A DNA stretch of 64,000 bases from Acidobacteriota bacterium (GCA_018970175.1 JAGWWV010000005.1:1-64000); one strand, 5' to 3'; positions 30,632 through 39,104 are shown, numbered from the stretch's first letter. The notes: generated by a model from the sequence alone, not told the origin. Made by a program: numbers and translations.

Positions 30632-31131
30632 GACGGACTCCCCTTGAATTGAACGGGAATGCGACCAATCGCATAGTCCTTTCGCAGCGGGTGGCCGTTC
30701 CAGTCTTCGGGCATGAGAATTCTCGACGGGTCGGGGTGGCCGGTGAAGGTGATACCGAACATGTCGTAGACCTCGCGCTCCATCGCTTCCGTTCCGGGAT
30801 AGAGATCGAACGCCGAGGGCAAGGTTGCGTCTGCTTCGGGTACCGCCACGCGGACGCGAATCCGCTCGCGACGTTCGAGCGAAATCAGATTGAGAACGAC
30901 TTCGAACCGTTCGCTTGGCTTGCCGACCCGCGAGGCGTACGTCGAATAGTCGACCGCAGTGAGATCGGTGCACAAGACGAAGGAATCGTCAACCAAAGCC
31001 TTCAACGTCGCGACGTAGTTTTCGCGTGTCGGATGAATGACCACCTGACCCCGCGAGTCGGTGACGTGACAGCCGTAACGCGTCGGGGCCGATTCAGGTG
31101 CGTGGTTGGTCACTGCGGTGTCCTCGCTCAT
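30628..31131 (-). CDS. nuoC: NADH-quinone oxidoreductase subunit C, set 2
   Basis: This 167-residue 30-kDa-type subunit has EREVYDMFGITFTGHPDPSRILMPEDW and HPLRKDYAIG, the NuoC signature. The start MSEDTAVTNHA (31131) lies 2 nt after the nuoB stop; the longer track ORF crosses nuoB. Confidence 0.93.
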   Translation of the reverse strand: MSEDTAVTNHAPESAPTRYGCHVTDSRGQVVIHPTRENYVATLKALVDDSFVLCTDLTAVDYSTYASRVGKPSERFEVVLNLISLERRERIRVRVAVPEADATLPSAFDLYPGTEAMEREVYDMFGITFTGHPDPSRILMPEDWNGHPLRKDYAIGRIPVQFKGSPS

Positions 31132-31133
31132 CG

Positions 31134-31718
31134 TCAACGACTTCCGAGAATGACGGGCGTACTGACCGACCCGGCGGGGATTTCGTGGATGTGAACGTTG
31201 GCGCCCGCACCGGTTTCCTTGCGGCGGCGCAGGATCTCTCCGTCTTCGATCAACTGGTGGAGGGTCTCGATCGCGTGGATCAAGGTTTCGGGCGTCGGAG
31301 GGCAACCCGGTGCGTACACATCGACCGGCACGACCTGATCGACACCCTGGACGATCGCGTAGTTGTTGAACATTCCGCCGCTCGATGCGCACACGCCCAT
31401 CGAGATGACCCACTTCGGCTCCATCATCTGGTCGTAGACCTGACGAAGAACCGGGGCCATCTTTTGGCTGACGCGACCGGCGACGATCATGATGTCGGCC
31501 TGACGCGGGGAAGCACGGAAAACCTCCATGCCGAACCGGGCGAGGTCGTAGTGCGCGGCACCGGTCGCCATCATTTCGATGGCGCAGCACGCGAGACCGA
31601 ACGACGCCGGCCACGACGACCGTGAACGTGACCAGTTGACCAGGTCTTCGATACGCCCCGTGAGGAAGTTGTGCTGCAGGCCACCGAGGCCCTCATCGAG
31701 AACGTCACGCACGCCCAT
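31134..31718 (-). CDS. nuoB: NADH-quinone oxidoreductase subunit B, set 2
   Basis: The product is a 194-residue cluster N2 subunit. Ligand cysteines are in [20 protein letters not shown] and PGCPPTPET. It starts on an ATG that overlaps the nuoA stop. The set-2 order is nuoA-B-C-D-E-F-G-H-I-J-K-L-M-N without interruption. Confidence 0.95.
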   Translation of the reverse strand: MGVRDVLDEGLGGLQHNFLTGRIEDLVNWSRSRSSWPASFGLACCAIEMMATGAAHYDLARFGMEVFRASPRQADIMIVAGRVSQKMAPVLRQVYDQMMEPKWVISMGVCASSGGMFNNYAIVQGVDQVVPVDVYAPGCPPTPETLIHAIETLHQLIEDGEILRRRKETGAGANVHIHEIPAGSVSTPVILGSR

Positions 31719-32203
31719 CAGGCAGCCGCGCCTTCCTGATCGGGTTCGAGACGACCCTCGGCTCCCACGCGGCGGATGGTCGATGTGGTCGTGCGTGTCG
31801 CGGACACGACACCTTCGAACGACGCGTCGGTGCGACCCGCCCGCTGCAGCGGTCCCCAGTCGAGTGCGCCGCGGGCGACGACGTAAACGAAGGCGACGAA
31901 GAACACGCCGCTGAACGCCAGCATTTCGAAGAATGCGAACGATCCGAGGAACTCACGGTCGACCGCGTAGGGGTAGACGAAGATGATCTCGATGTCGAAC
32001 ATGATGAACAACATCGCGACGATGTAGAACGACACCGGGAAACGCTGGGGTGGCTCGCGACCCGGCACGATGCCACACTCGTACGGAGCTTCCTTGGCTG
32101 CGTTAGGACGCTTCGGCGCAAGCAGAACCGATGCAATGAAACTGAGCGCACCAAAGAGGATGGCCAGAACAAGCAAAGCAATGATCGGGAGGTACTGCCC
32201 CAC
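31718..32203 (-). CDS. nuoA: NADH-quinone oxidoreductase subunit A, set 2
   Basis: This subunit of 161 residues has three helices and retains the loop cysteine ([10 protein letters not shown]). The helix [18 protein letters not shown] is standard. It has about 40 residues of hydrophilic C-terminal tail. The start is GTG, 14 nt after the stop of an unknown membrane protein gene, so the nuo genes appear to continue the bc-complex transcript. Confidence 0.92.
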   Translation of the reverse strand: MGQYLPIIALLVLAILFGALSFIASVLLAPKRPNAAKEAPYECGIVPGREPPQRFPVSFYIVAMLFIMFDIEIIFVYPYAVDREFLGSFAFFEMLAFSGVFFVAFVYVVARGALDWGPLQRAGRTDASFEGVVSATRTTTSTIRRVGAEGRLEPDQEGAAA

Positions 32204-32217
32204 GACGCGCGCCCGTC

Positions 32218-33042
32218 CTAGACCTTCGCCGGATTCAACTCACCCGCAACGTTTTCCTGAAGGAACCGATCACGACGGTGGAGGAGCCAGCAGAGGATGA
32301 GGAAAATGATCGTTGATCCGATGGTGATGAACACCGCGGGCTGACGCTTCGAGCCGAGGTCACGGATCATGAGCAGGTAGCGATGCGGTTGAGATTCGTC
32401 AATGACGGGTCGGGCAGGCGCACGGCCCGGCTCGGTACGTTGCGGCACGAGTGATGCCAGTTCAACGAGTGCATAGCGCGGCTTGTGGAAGAACGCCGTG
32501 AAGTCGAGCGAGTCGGAAACTTTCGGCCAACGCTCACCGCCACTGTCGTACACCGACACCGCGGTGTACTCGCCGGCCGCGTACTCCTTCGCTCGGTTCT
32601 GGATGATGTCGTCGGCCGAGGCGACAGCTTGGCCGCGACGCGGGTCGGCATCGTCGAGCCGGGTCCAACCTTCGTCGACCAACGCTGCTTGGGCGGCCTT
32701 GGCGACTTCGGTCGGTGCGGCACCTGCATCGATTTTGATCGGGGCGCCGATGACCTCGGCGCGGTCGAGTAGTCGTGCGTCACGAACGATCGAAATTGGA
32801 GCAGCAGGCTTCCACGACGGCTCACGACCTTTGAGACCGATGCCGTAGGTCCACCAAATGGCGCCCATCGTTGCCATCCAACCGAACAAGCCCGCGAGTG
32901 CGACGAGGAAGCCGAGGCGCGCGCCGAGGTTGGTGCCGAGCAGGAGATACACACTGCCCATCAGTGCAACAACGCCGATGATGACGGTGAGTGCGCCGCG
33001 GATCTCGGGTTCCCAGCCGACCGCCAGGAGTGTTGACAACAT
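32218..33042 (-). CDS. Unknown membrane protein between the bc complex and nuoA
   Basis: I do not recognise a family for this 274-residue protein. Three hydrophobic segments near the N-terminus (about residues 14-80) are followed by a soluble domain of about 150 residues, and a last membrane helix (FITIGSTIIFLILCWLL) with a basic cytoplasmic tail. It has no heme or Fe-S motif. It abuts the diheme cytochrome c gene (its start lies directly before that gene's stop) and is 14 nt from nuoA. It may be an accessory or assembly subunit of either complex; that is inference from position. Confidence 0.75.
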   Translation of the reverse strand: MLSTLLAVGWEPEIRGALTVIIGVVALMGSVYLLLGTNLGARLGFLVALAGLFGWMATMGAIWWTYGIGLKGREPSWKPAAPISIVRDARLLDRAEVIGAPIKIDAGAAPTEVAKAAQAALVDEGWTRLDDADPRRGQAVASADDIIQNRAKEYAAGEYTAVSVYDSGGERWPKVSDSLDFTAFFHKPRYALVELASLVPQRTEPGRAPARPVIDESQPHRYLLMIRDLGSKRQPAVFITIGSTIIFLILCWLLHRRDRFLQENVAGELNPAKV

Positions 33043-34104
33043 CTAGAGACCCCTCACGTATTCAACGATCGCCTTGATCTGCTCGTCGGTGTACGTCGCA
33101 CCGAAACCGGGCATGCGTCCGCTGCCCTGTCCCTGTTCGCCGTACTTCTTGCCAAGCTCCGAACCGTTGTGAATGAAGGCGATCATGTCGTCCTGGCTCG
33201 GGAACTGACGCACTGTCGATCCGCCCGTGAGGTTCGGACCGAATGCGCCACCGCCGGTTGTCTGGGCATCGCCGTACGACCAACCCTTCGTGTGGCACCG
33301 AGCGCAGGAGTAGACGCCTCCGTCAAGGTCGAGGTTGAAGAGCGCCTCGCCCACTGTCTTGTAGGCACCAGCCTTCACGAGGCGCTCCGCCTCTGCCTGG
33401 ATTTCGTCGGTCTTTGACTTTGGCATCGACCCGCCGGAGCACAACTTCGGGTTGTCGTTTGGACTGTCGCAACCTTCGCGGGGAATTTGGATGCTCTTCA
33501 AGTAATCGAGCAGCGTCTGGATTTGTTGGTCGTTCATCGGGCCGCCACCGATGGTTCCCCATGGTGACATCGGTGAGAATGGACGGCCGTATTGCAGGAT
33601 GAAGCGAACTTCTTCCTCCGAGTAGCGCTGATACACCGTGTTGAGCGCAGGCGCCTTCCAGCTGACAGCCTTCACTTCGCCGGTCTTCGGGTCGGTGACG
33701 GCGTACGGAGCGTTGCCCCCGTTGGCCTTCATACCTCCGTGGCAGCCTGCGCAGTTGAATCCACCATTCGCGGTCACGTCGAACAACTTGCCGCCCCAAC
33801 TGGCGAAACGCTTGTTCCATCCGAACTCTGCATTTGATTGGCGGCTCGGCTCGAGCACCCAATAAAGAGGAAGCGAAATCGTGATGACAGCGAGGAACGC
33901 AAGGCCCAACAACTGGGTGCGCTCGAGCTTCTTGCCCTCGAGTACCTCGTCGTCGTAGTACGGCTTGCGGTTGGCGGCGAGTTCAAGTTCGGACCCGTAC
34001 TCGCGGCGCGAGCCACGAATGTTGAAAGCCGCGTAGATGACCCATGCGACGACGATGGCCGCGAGGACAATCCATGCAACGTTGGTCGTGAGGTTGGCAA
34101 CCAT
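33043..34104 (-). CDS. Membrane-bound diheme cytochrome c
   Basis: Two N-terminal membrane segments (about residues 8-27 and 65-85) precede two cytochrome c domains in this 353-residue protein. The heme-attachment motifs are CAGCH near residue 120 and CARCH near residue 270. The second domain ends GRMPGFGATYTDEQIKAIVEYVRGL, in which the Met is a likely axial ligand. The position, directly after the Rieske gene, suggests it is the cytochrome c component of the quinol oxidase, comparable in role to QcrC of other actinobacteria although its topology differs. Confidence 0.88.
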   Translation of the reverse strand: MVANLTTNVAWIVLAAIVVAWVIYAAFNIRGSRREYGSELELAANRKPYYDDEVLEGKKLERTQLLGLAFLAVITISLPLYWVLEPSRQSNAEFGWNKRFASWGGKLFDVTANGGFNCAGCHGGMKANGGNAPYAVTDPKTGEVKAVSWKAPALNTVYQRYSEEEVRFILQYGRPFSPMSPWGTIGGGPMNDQQIQTLLDYLKSIQIPREGCDSPNDNPKLCSGGSMPKSKTDEIQAEAERLVKAGAYKTVGEALFNLDLDGGVYSCARCHTKGWSYGDAQTTGGGAFGPNLTGGSTVRQFPSQDDMIAFIHNGSELGKKYGEQGQGSGRMPGFGATYTDEQIKAIVEYVRGL

Positions 34105-34106
34105 GG

Positions 34107-34961
34107 TCAGTGACCACCTCCGCCGGCGGCAAGGCAGTGCGGACCCTCGGCCTCTTGACCGGTTGTGTTGGTGCCGATCGGCGGTCCGCCGAAGACGGCG
34201 CCCGTGTCGATGACAAGCACGCCGTTGTTCACGGCGACACCGAAGCGATCCATTCCTCGCGGAGCAGGACCACCCTTCTTTTCACCAACGCGGTTGTACA
34301 TCGAGCCATGGCAGCCACATTCGAACCACTGCGAACTTGCACAGTTCGGCACACGGCATCCGAGGTGCGGGCACTTCTGGTACAGCGCAACGACGCCGGC
34401 CTGCATGCCCGAGAACACCGCGGCTTGCTTGCCGTAGATCGCTTGGGCCTTCGCAACCGAGTCCTTCGGATACTCGGTCACCCACGCACGCGCCTCGGGG
34501 TAATACATGAAGCCCTTGTTCGACTTGATGCCCTGGATGACATCGTCGATCTTGCCGACGGCGATCTTCGAACCGAAACCGCCCGAAGATCCCTTCCAGA
34601 GGAAGCCGATGAGCGACGCGCCGAATGCCCCGAGTGATGCGCTCATCAACGTGACGGTCGCACGGTTGAAAAAGGCGCGACGTGTTTCGCCGATTGCTTC
34701 CGGGTCGGGCGCGACCCACTCGGTCAACTCGACCGAATCGCGTACGGCGAGGTCGGTTGATGTCGCCGTCGCTGCCGACTCGTAGGCACGACCGGTGGCA
34801 CCCGACGACGACGCGGCGGCGCTTCGGTCACGCTTTTTCGTCTCGCGCGACAACGCACCTGCGCCGCGCACCTCGGACTTGCGTGCCGCGGTGACGAAGA
34901 CGAGTCCGCCCAACACGACGATCGCAGCGACCGCCAGGGCGATGATGAGGGGAGTGCTCAT
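34107..34961 (-). CDS. Rieske [2Fe-2S] protein of the quinol:cytochrome c complex
   Basis: The 284-residue product has an N-terminal membrane segment, a hydrophilic linker, a second hydrophobic stretch after an Arg-rich FFNRATVTLMSASLGAFGASLIG (near residue 100), and then a Rieske domain. Both cluster boxes are intact, CPHLGC and CGCHGS, and include the disulfide cysteines. It moves electrons from quinol at the cytochrome b site to cytochrome c. It lies 2 nt from the cytochrome c gene and 32 nt from the subunit IV gene. Confidence 0.93.
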   Translation of the reverse strand: MSTPLIIALAVAAIVVLGGLVFVTAARKSEVRGAGALSRETKKRDRSAAASSSGATGRAYESAATATSTDLAVRDSVELTEWVAPDPEAIGETRRAFFNRATVTLMSASLGAFGASLIGFLWKGSSGGFGSKIAVGKIDDVIQGIKSNKGFMYYPEARAWVTEYPKDSVAKAQAIYGKQAAVFSGMQAGVVALYQKCPHLGCRVPNCASSQWFECGCHGSMYNRVGEKKGGPAPRGMDRFGVAVNNGVLVIDTGAVFGGPPIGTNTTGQEAEGPHCLAAGGGGH

Positions 34962-34993
34962 GTGTGTGTTCCTCTCACTTCACTGATTCCGGG

Positions 34994-35710
34994 TCACAAC
35001 TCGAAGAAGATGCCGTCGCGCCACGGGAAGACGAAGTTGAATCCCGGACCGCGGAAGAACGAACCGATCATGACGAGCACCGCCCAGAACATGAGGTGAA
35101 CCGTCATGAGGCTGGTGATGAACTTGCGATCCTCGGGCTTGTTCGACGGGTTCTTGTCGAGGTAAGGCGCGAGGATGAGCGCAATGAGACCCATGCCCGG
35201 CAGCGTCACGCCGGCGATCATCGGGTGGAACATCGTGAGCAGCTCTTGCAAACCGAGGAAATACCACGGGGCCTTCGACGGGTTCGGAGTCTGGTTGACG
35301 TTTGCCGCTTGGAGCAGCGGAGCGTTGACGAACCACGAGAAGACGAAGAGGAATGCGAGGCAGGCAAGTGAGGCGACGAACTCGACTGCAAGAAGATGCG
35401 GCCAGGTGTGCACCTTGTCGACCGGTGCTGCCTTGACTTCCTGAATCGAACCCGACTTCACGACCGTGAGCAGTCGCTGCGTGTGACCACCGGGTCCAGC
35501 GCCGATGGGAAGCCCGCCCGCGGCAGGTGCGGCGACGACGGCGGTTGGCCGGTCGGCAACTGCGACGCCGGAACCGGCTGCCTTCGTGCGGTCGAGCAAC
35601 TGATCGGAAATCCGATCGTTGCCCGCAGCGGATGCGGCGTCGTCGCCTCCCGCGGCCTTTTCGCGAGCGGCTTGTGCTCGCTTCAGAAGATGTTCGGGGA
35701 TCTCAGTCAT
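34994..35710 (-). CDS. Cytochrome b C-terminal subunit (subunit IV-like)
   Basis: This 238-residue protein has about 100 hydrophilic residues and then three membrane helices matching the C-terminal half of cytochrome b (cytochrome b6f subunit IV). The Qo-site motif that is usually PEWY reads APWYFLGLQELL, so the catalytic Glu is absent. The N-terminus MTEIPEHLLKR is nearly identical to that of the divergent cytochrome c at 37662, although the two proteins are otherwise unrelated. It is 15 nt downstream of the cytochrome b gene. Confidence 0.9.
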   Translation of the reverse strand: MTEIPEHLLKRAQAAREKAAGGDDAASAAGNDRISDQLLDRTKAAGSGVAVADRPTAVVAAPAAGGLPIGAGPGGHTQRLLTVVKSGSIQEVKAAPVDKVHTWPHLLAVEFVASLACLAFLFVFSWFVNAPLLQAANVNQTPNPSKAPWYFLGLQELLTMFHPMIAGVTLPGMGLIALILAPYLDKNPSNKPEDRKFITSLMTVHLMFWAVLVMIGSFFRGPGFNFVFPWRDGIFFEL

Positions 35711-35725
35711 TGACGTGAACCTCCA

Positions 35726-36511
35726 TCACAACGGACCGGAAATGCCGCCGTCCTTGCGGACGCGCCAGAAGTGGATCGCCATGAAGATGACGATGACGAA
35801 CGGAAGCATGATGACGTGCAGCACGTACCAGCGAAGAAGTGTTTCGGAGCCGATTTCGACACCGCCGAGAAGCACGAATCGAACTTGACTACCGAAGACC
35901 GGGGTGTAACCCATCATGTTGGTTCCCACCGCGACCGCCCACAGCGCCAGTTGGTCCCACGGCAACAGATAGCCGGTGAAGGAGAGCAGAAGCGTGAGGG
36001 TGAGAAGGATGACGCCGATTACCCAGTTGAACTCGCGCGGGGGCTTGTAGGCACCGTGGTAGAAGACGCGCGCCATGTGCAAGAAGACGGTGAGCACCAT
36101 GAGGTGTGCACCCCATCGGTGCATGTTGCGCACGAGCAAACCGAAGGTCACCGACGTCTGCAGGGTCTGGATGTCCTGCCACGCGTTTGCCGCGGTTGGT
36201 CGGTAGAAGAACATGAGGAAGATGCCCGTCACCGTGAGAAGAATGAAGAGGAAGAAGGACAGGCCTCCCAAGCACAGCGTGTAGCTGACCTTCACGGCGT
36301 GACGCTTCACCTTCACCGGGTGAAGGTGGTACAGCACCGAGTTCATGATCACGTACGAACGGTTGCGTGGCGAGTCGGTGTAGCCCTTGCGGAAAATCGA
36401 TCCCGGTCGGAAGATCGAGTTCCACGCTTGGCTTCCCTGAACCTGTTCACCGATCTTCGAGACGCGGTCCTTCAGCGTCGGTGTTGGTTGGTCGTCAATC
36501 GTCTTTGCCAT
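35726..36511 (-). CDS. Cytochrome b6-type subunit with conserved heme c-type Cys
   Basis: The product of 261 residues has four membrane helices. The bis-His ligands for two b hemes are His131/His145 (MHRWGAHLMVLTVFLH) and His232/His247, with 13 and 14 intervening residues as in cytochrome b6. Cys80 in YTLCLGG matches the Cys that attaches the extra heme c (cn/ci) in b6f and Bacillus-type complexes. The end RKDGGISGPL is also b6-like. A split b is unlike the fused QcrB of mycobacteria and streptomycetes. The start MAKTIDDQPT was chosen; upstream residues belong to the ferredoxin frame. Confidence 0.92.
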   Translation of the reverse strand: MAKTIDDQPTPTLKDRVSKIGEQVQGSQAWNSIFRPGSIFRKGYTDSPRNRSYVIMNSVLYHLHPVKVKRHAVKVSYTLCLGGLSFFLFILLTVTGIFLMFFYRPTAANAWQDIQTLQTSVTFGLLVRNMHRWGAHLMVLTVFLHMARVFYHGAYKPPREFNWVIGVILLTLTLLLSFTGYLLPWDQLALWAVAVGTNMMGYTPVFGSQVRFVLLGGVEIGSETLLRWYVLHVIMLPFVIVIFMAIHFWRVRKDGGISGPL

Positions 36512-36522
36512 GAGGGGTGCTC

Positions 36523-36936
36523 CTAGAAACGCATTCCGTAGGCGTAGCCATGGTTGTTGGTACGTGTGTGAGAGTCGCCGGTGGCGGCGGGTGCGCCGAC
36601 CTTTCCGAGAATGATGACGCCGGTGGGACAGCGGTCCACGCACAGCGCACAACGCGTGCAGACATCGTCATCGATGATGAACATCACGTTGTCACGGGGG
36701 TCGAGGCCCGGCTGTTCGGTACCGATCGATTCGGCTACCGCGCCCGGGTCGACCATGTGGATGCACTTCCACGGGCAGATGTCGACGCAGCCCTCGCACA
36801 TGATGCATTCGGATTGGTCGATATGGATGAACTGCTTGGGTTTGACGGCCTTGGTGAGGTAGTCGGCGTCGACTTCAACCAACTGGTACTCGGTCGACCA
36901 ATCAGGCATGGGTGGGTTCGCGTCTGTCTTTGCCAT
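36523..36936 (-). CDS. 2x[4Fe-4S] ferredoxin in the bc-complex operon
   Basis: This soluble 137-residue protein has two bacterial-type cluster motifs, CIMCEGCVDICP near residue 45 and CTRCALCVDRCP near residue 95. It lies 11 nt upstream of the cytochrome b gene and downstream of a membrane protein gene. The context suggests it feeds electrons into, or takes them from, the quinone pool machinery encoded alongside. The partner is unknown. Confidence 0.88.
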   Translation of the reverse strand: MAKTDANPPMPDWSTEYQLVEVDADYLTKAVKPKQFIHIDQSECIMCEGCVDICPWKCIHMVDPGAVAESIGTEQPGLDPRDNVMFIIDDDVCTRCALCVDRCPTGVIILGKVGAPAATGDSHTRTNNHGYAYGMRF

Positions 36937-36999
36937 GTTGTGTCTCCTTTCCCTTCTCTTGTTGGTCTGCTCGTTGGTGTCGTGCGAAGAACGTTCGGA

Positions 37000-37476
37000 T
37001 CAGGTCTTGCGTACGAGTGGGCGGCCGTAGGTGGACGTTTCAATTTCCTTCGCCTGCACTTGACCGCGCTTTTGCCACCACACCGCGAGGTACATGAAGA
37101 GGCCGATGTAGATCGCATGGATGACGACAACGATGATGTCGCGCACGGCTTCGTAGGAGATCTCGAAGGGAAAACTCCCGCCACTCGACTGTGCCCGGAG
37201 AATTCCACCAGGGCCAAGAAGCGGCTTGTCCTTGCGCCATCCGAGGTTCTTGTCGGCGTGGTCGATCCATTGGTGCGGCACGACGCCGAAAGCGAGGAAC
37301 AACACGGCAAAGATGTAGGCCGAGCCGATCATCGCCTCGCCCCACGACACCTTGGCCCCGGGCTTGCGGCGCTTTCCGTACGGAATGACGACAAGAGCGA
37401 GCGCAGTGGTGAAGACGAACGAAAAAACGAACGCCTGGTTCACTCCCGGCCACTTGAGTACGTCGATTGCCAGCAT
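37000..37476 (-). CDS. Unknown four-helix membrane protein, first gene of the bc/nuo block
   Basis: I do not recognise a family for this 158-residue protein. It has about three to four hydrophobic segments (near residues 14-30, 48-66 and 115-135) with short basic loops, and a hydrophilic C-terminus ending GRPLVRKT. It has no redox motif. It is the first gene of a 20-kb co-oriented series that continues with ferredoxin, cytochrome b, Rieske, cytochrome c and nuoA-N. A GATCTT box 7 nt before its ATG resembles the leaderless promoters seen elsewhere here, with one mismatch. Confidence 0.7.
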   Translation of the reverse strand: MLAIDVLKWPGVNQAFVFSFVFTTALALVVIPYGKRRKPGAKVSWGEAMIGSAYIFAVLFLAFGVVPHQWIDHADKNLGWRKDKPLLGPGGILRAQSSGGSFPFEISYEAVRDIIVVVIHAIYIGLFMYLAVWWQKRGQVQAKEIETSTYGRPLVRKT

Positions 37477-37661
37477 TGCGCCGAAGATCCTTTCCGGGCC
37501 CTCTTCCGAGGGGACTCACAAGCCCTGAAACTTCAAAGTGAACACTAGTCAGCGCCCATCGGCCCCCCACTATTTCAGTGACTTTCTCTTTTGCACGTGC
37601 ACCATGTGACGCATGCGTTTGATTCCATGTTCCCGTGCGCGGGGGATTATGGTGAGAGACC
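37477..37661. promoter_or_regulatory. Divergent control region, bc/nuo block versus cytochrome c
   Basis: This 185-bp region between divergent starts is one of the longest non-coding gaps in the window. A plus-strand TATGGT (37648-37653) ends 8 nt before the GTG of cytochrome c. A minus-strand GATCTT lies 7 nt before the ATG at 37476. No convincing Rex-type palindrome was found; AGTGAACACT near 37540 is only a half-like match. Confidence 0.4.
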
Positions 37662-38483
37662 GTGACCGAAATCCCCGAGCACCTTCTCAAGCGTTCCCGT
37701 GATCGGCGCGCTGGCGGCTCGGGAGATGCAGCCCCGGCGGCTTCGGGCGACTCAACCCCCGCAGTTCCCACGGCAGCGACTCCCGCAAAGTCCGCCCCCA
37801 AAGCCGAACCCGCCCCCAAGGTGGCCAAGCCCGACTCTCCCGTCGTCGCCGCCGCCAAGGCGCGTCGCAAGATCCCGTTCTGGGCAATGGCGACGTTGAG
37901 CTTGCTACCGGTCTGGGGTTTTTTGTACTATTTAGCTATTAAGCCGACCGAAAAGGTCGTCGAGGGCCCCTTGGCTATGGGAACCGAAGTCTGGGGTGGC
38001 TGCGCAGGCTGTCACGGAGCTGCCGGTCAGGGCGGCGCAGGTCGAGTCCTTTACCAAGGCGAGGTCTTAAAGACGTTCCCCCACATCGAGGACATGCTGA
38101 ATTTTGTTTACACGGGCAGCCAGGCCTATGCATCGGCGGGAATCAAGGTGTACGGCGACCCCAATCGCGAGGGCGGAGCCCACGCCCCGTTGTCCTACAA
38201 CGGCAACCCCATGCCGCAGCAGGGTGAGAAATACGGCGGCGGACTCACCGAATACGAGATTCTCGGAGTGGTCTGCCATGTGCGCTACGACCTGGCCGGT
38301 GCCGACCCCAAGGACGAAAAGTGGGCCGCCGAGTACGAGCACTGGTGCTCCCCCGAGTCGGAGATCTTTGCCGCACTCGAAAGCGGTGCAACTTCTTTCG
38401 ACAAGATCGCCGAGGACTTCAAGGCAATGATGCCTCCTCCGAATGCCATTGGCGTCGAACCGCGCGAGACCACCGCCAAGTAA
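37662..38483 (+). CDS. Membrane-anchored monoheme cytochrome c
   Basis: The N-terminal 70 residues of this 273-residue protein are Ala/Pro-rich and disordered, starting MTEIPEHLLKRSR. One membrane anchor follows at about residues 73-92, and then a c-type domain with a single heme motif, CAGCHGAAGQGG, near residue 113. Met residues later in the domain could be the axial ligand. It is transcribed divergently from the bc/nuo block and is probably an electron carrier between that complex and an oxidase located elsewhere. The start codon is GTG; the tag shared with the subunit IV-like protein supports it. Confidence 0.85.
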   Translation: MTEIPEHLLKRSRDRRAGGSGDAAPAASGDSTPAVPTAATPAKSAPKAEPAPKVAKPDSPVVAAAKARRKIPFWAMATLSLLPVWGFLYYLAIKPTEKVVEGPLAMGTEVWGGCAGCHGAAGQGGAGRVLYQGEVLKTFPHIEDMLNFVYTGSQAYASAGIKVYGDPNREGGAHAPLSYNGNPMPQQGEKYGGGLTEYEILGVVCHVRYDLAGADPKDEKWAAEYEHWCSPESEIFAALESGATSFDKIAEDFKAMMPPPNAIGVEPRETTAK

Positions 38484-38494
38484 CTACTCACCAC

Positions 38495-38512
38495 GACACC
38501 GCCTTCGGTGTC
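38495..38512. terminator. Hairpin between convergent genes
   Basis: GACACCG-CCTT-CGGTGTC is a perfect 7-bp stem located 12 nt after the cytochrome c stop and touching the stop of the convergent gene. It has no T-run, so intrinsic termination is uncertain. Confidence 0.45.
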
Positions 38513-39104
38513 AGTCCGCCGTGCAGGTGACGGTGTCGATCTCGTCCGTCGAGAGGTTGAGTGAAACCTCCATGTCCGAGCCGAACCGGTCGATGAATTC
38601 GCGAAGCGACGTCGTTGCCGAGTCGCACTCGCGTTTCGTCGGCGTGGCGAGAGGTACGACCCATCCGTTCGCGAGCACCGCATCGTCACCGTCGTTCAGC
38701 ATGTCGACGACGGGTGGAAGCGCAAGTCGCGCGAGAGGTTCATCGCCCGTCGCGGGAGTGAGCGCAAACCACACCGGCGCATCGCCCAACATTTCGGCAA
38801 GCAGCACACAGGCGTTGGGCATCGCATAATCGGTGCATGAAATCTCACCGAGCGTGGCTTCGGCGATGTAGAGAGTTCGTCCGTCGTCCATCGCGAGACG
38901 CGCGGTGCCGGTCGTCATGCCGTCCTTCGCAGCCCAATTGGGATCGGCCTGAACGGTGACCACCGACGCCGTGTACGAGACGAAGTGCGGACGACTGTTC
39001 ACGGAGTCACCGCTACCTCGTATGGCAACGAACCACCAGCACAGCGCCGCGACGAGTGGAAGACATATCGCGAGAAGGAAGCGCCGGGAGAGGATCTGGC
39101 GCAC
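38511..39104 (-). CDS. Unknown secreted or membrane-anchored protein
   Basis: This 197-residue product starts with a basic stretch and one hydrophobic helix (FLLAICLPLVAALCWWFV, about residues 9-26), followed by an extracytoplasmic domain with four or more cysteines. I do not recognise a family. It starts on GTG 3 nt after the hemL stop and is thus the last gene of the rex-hem operon. A link to heme delivery is possible but only by position. Confidence 0.65.
   Translation of the reverse strand: MRQILSRRFLLAICLPLVAALCWWFVAIRGSGDSVNSRPHFVSYTASVVTVQADPNWAAKDGMTTGTARLAMDDGRTLYIAEATLGEISCTDYAMPNACVLLAEMLGDAPVWFALTPATGDEPLARLALPPVVDMLNDGDDAVLANGWVVPLATPTKRECDSATTSLREFIDRFGSDMEVSLNLSTDEIDTVTCTAD

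Noticed and set aside
37530-37560. Rex operator before the bc block
   Set aside because: AAAGTGAACACTAG has a single half-site look and no second arm.
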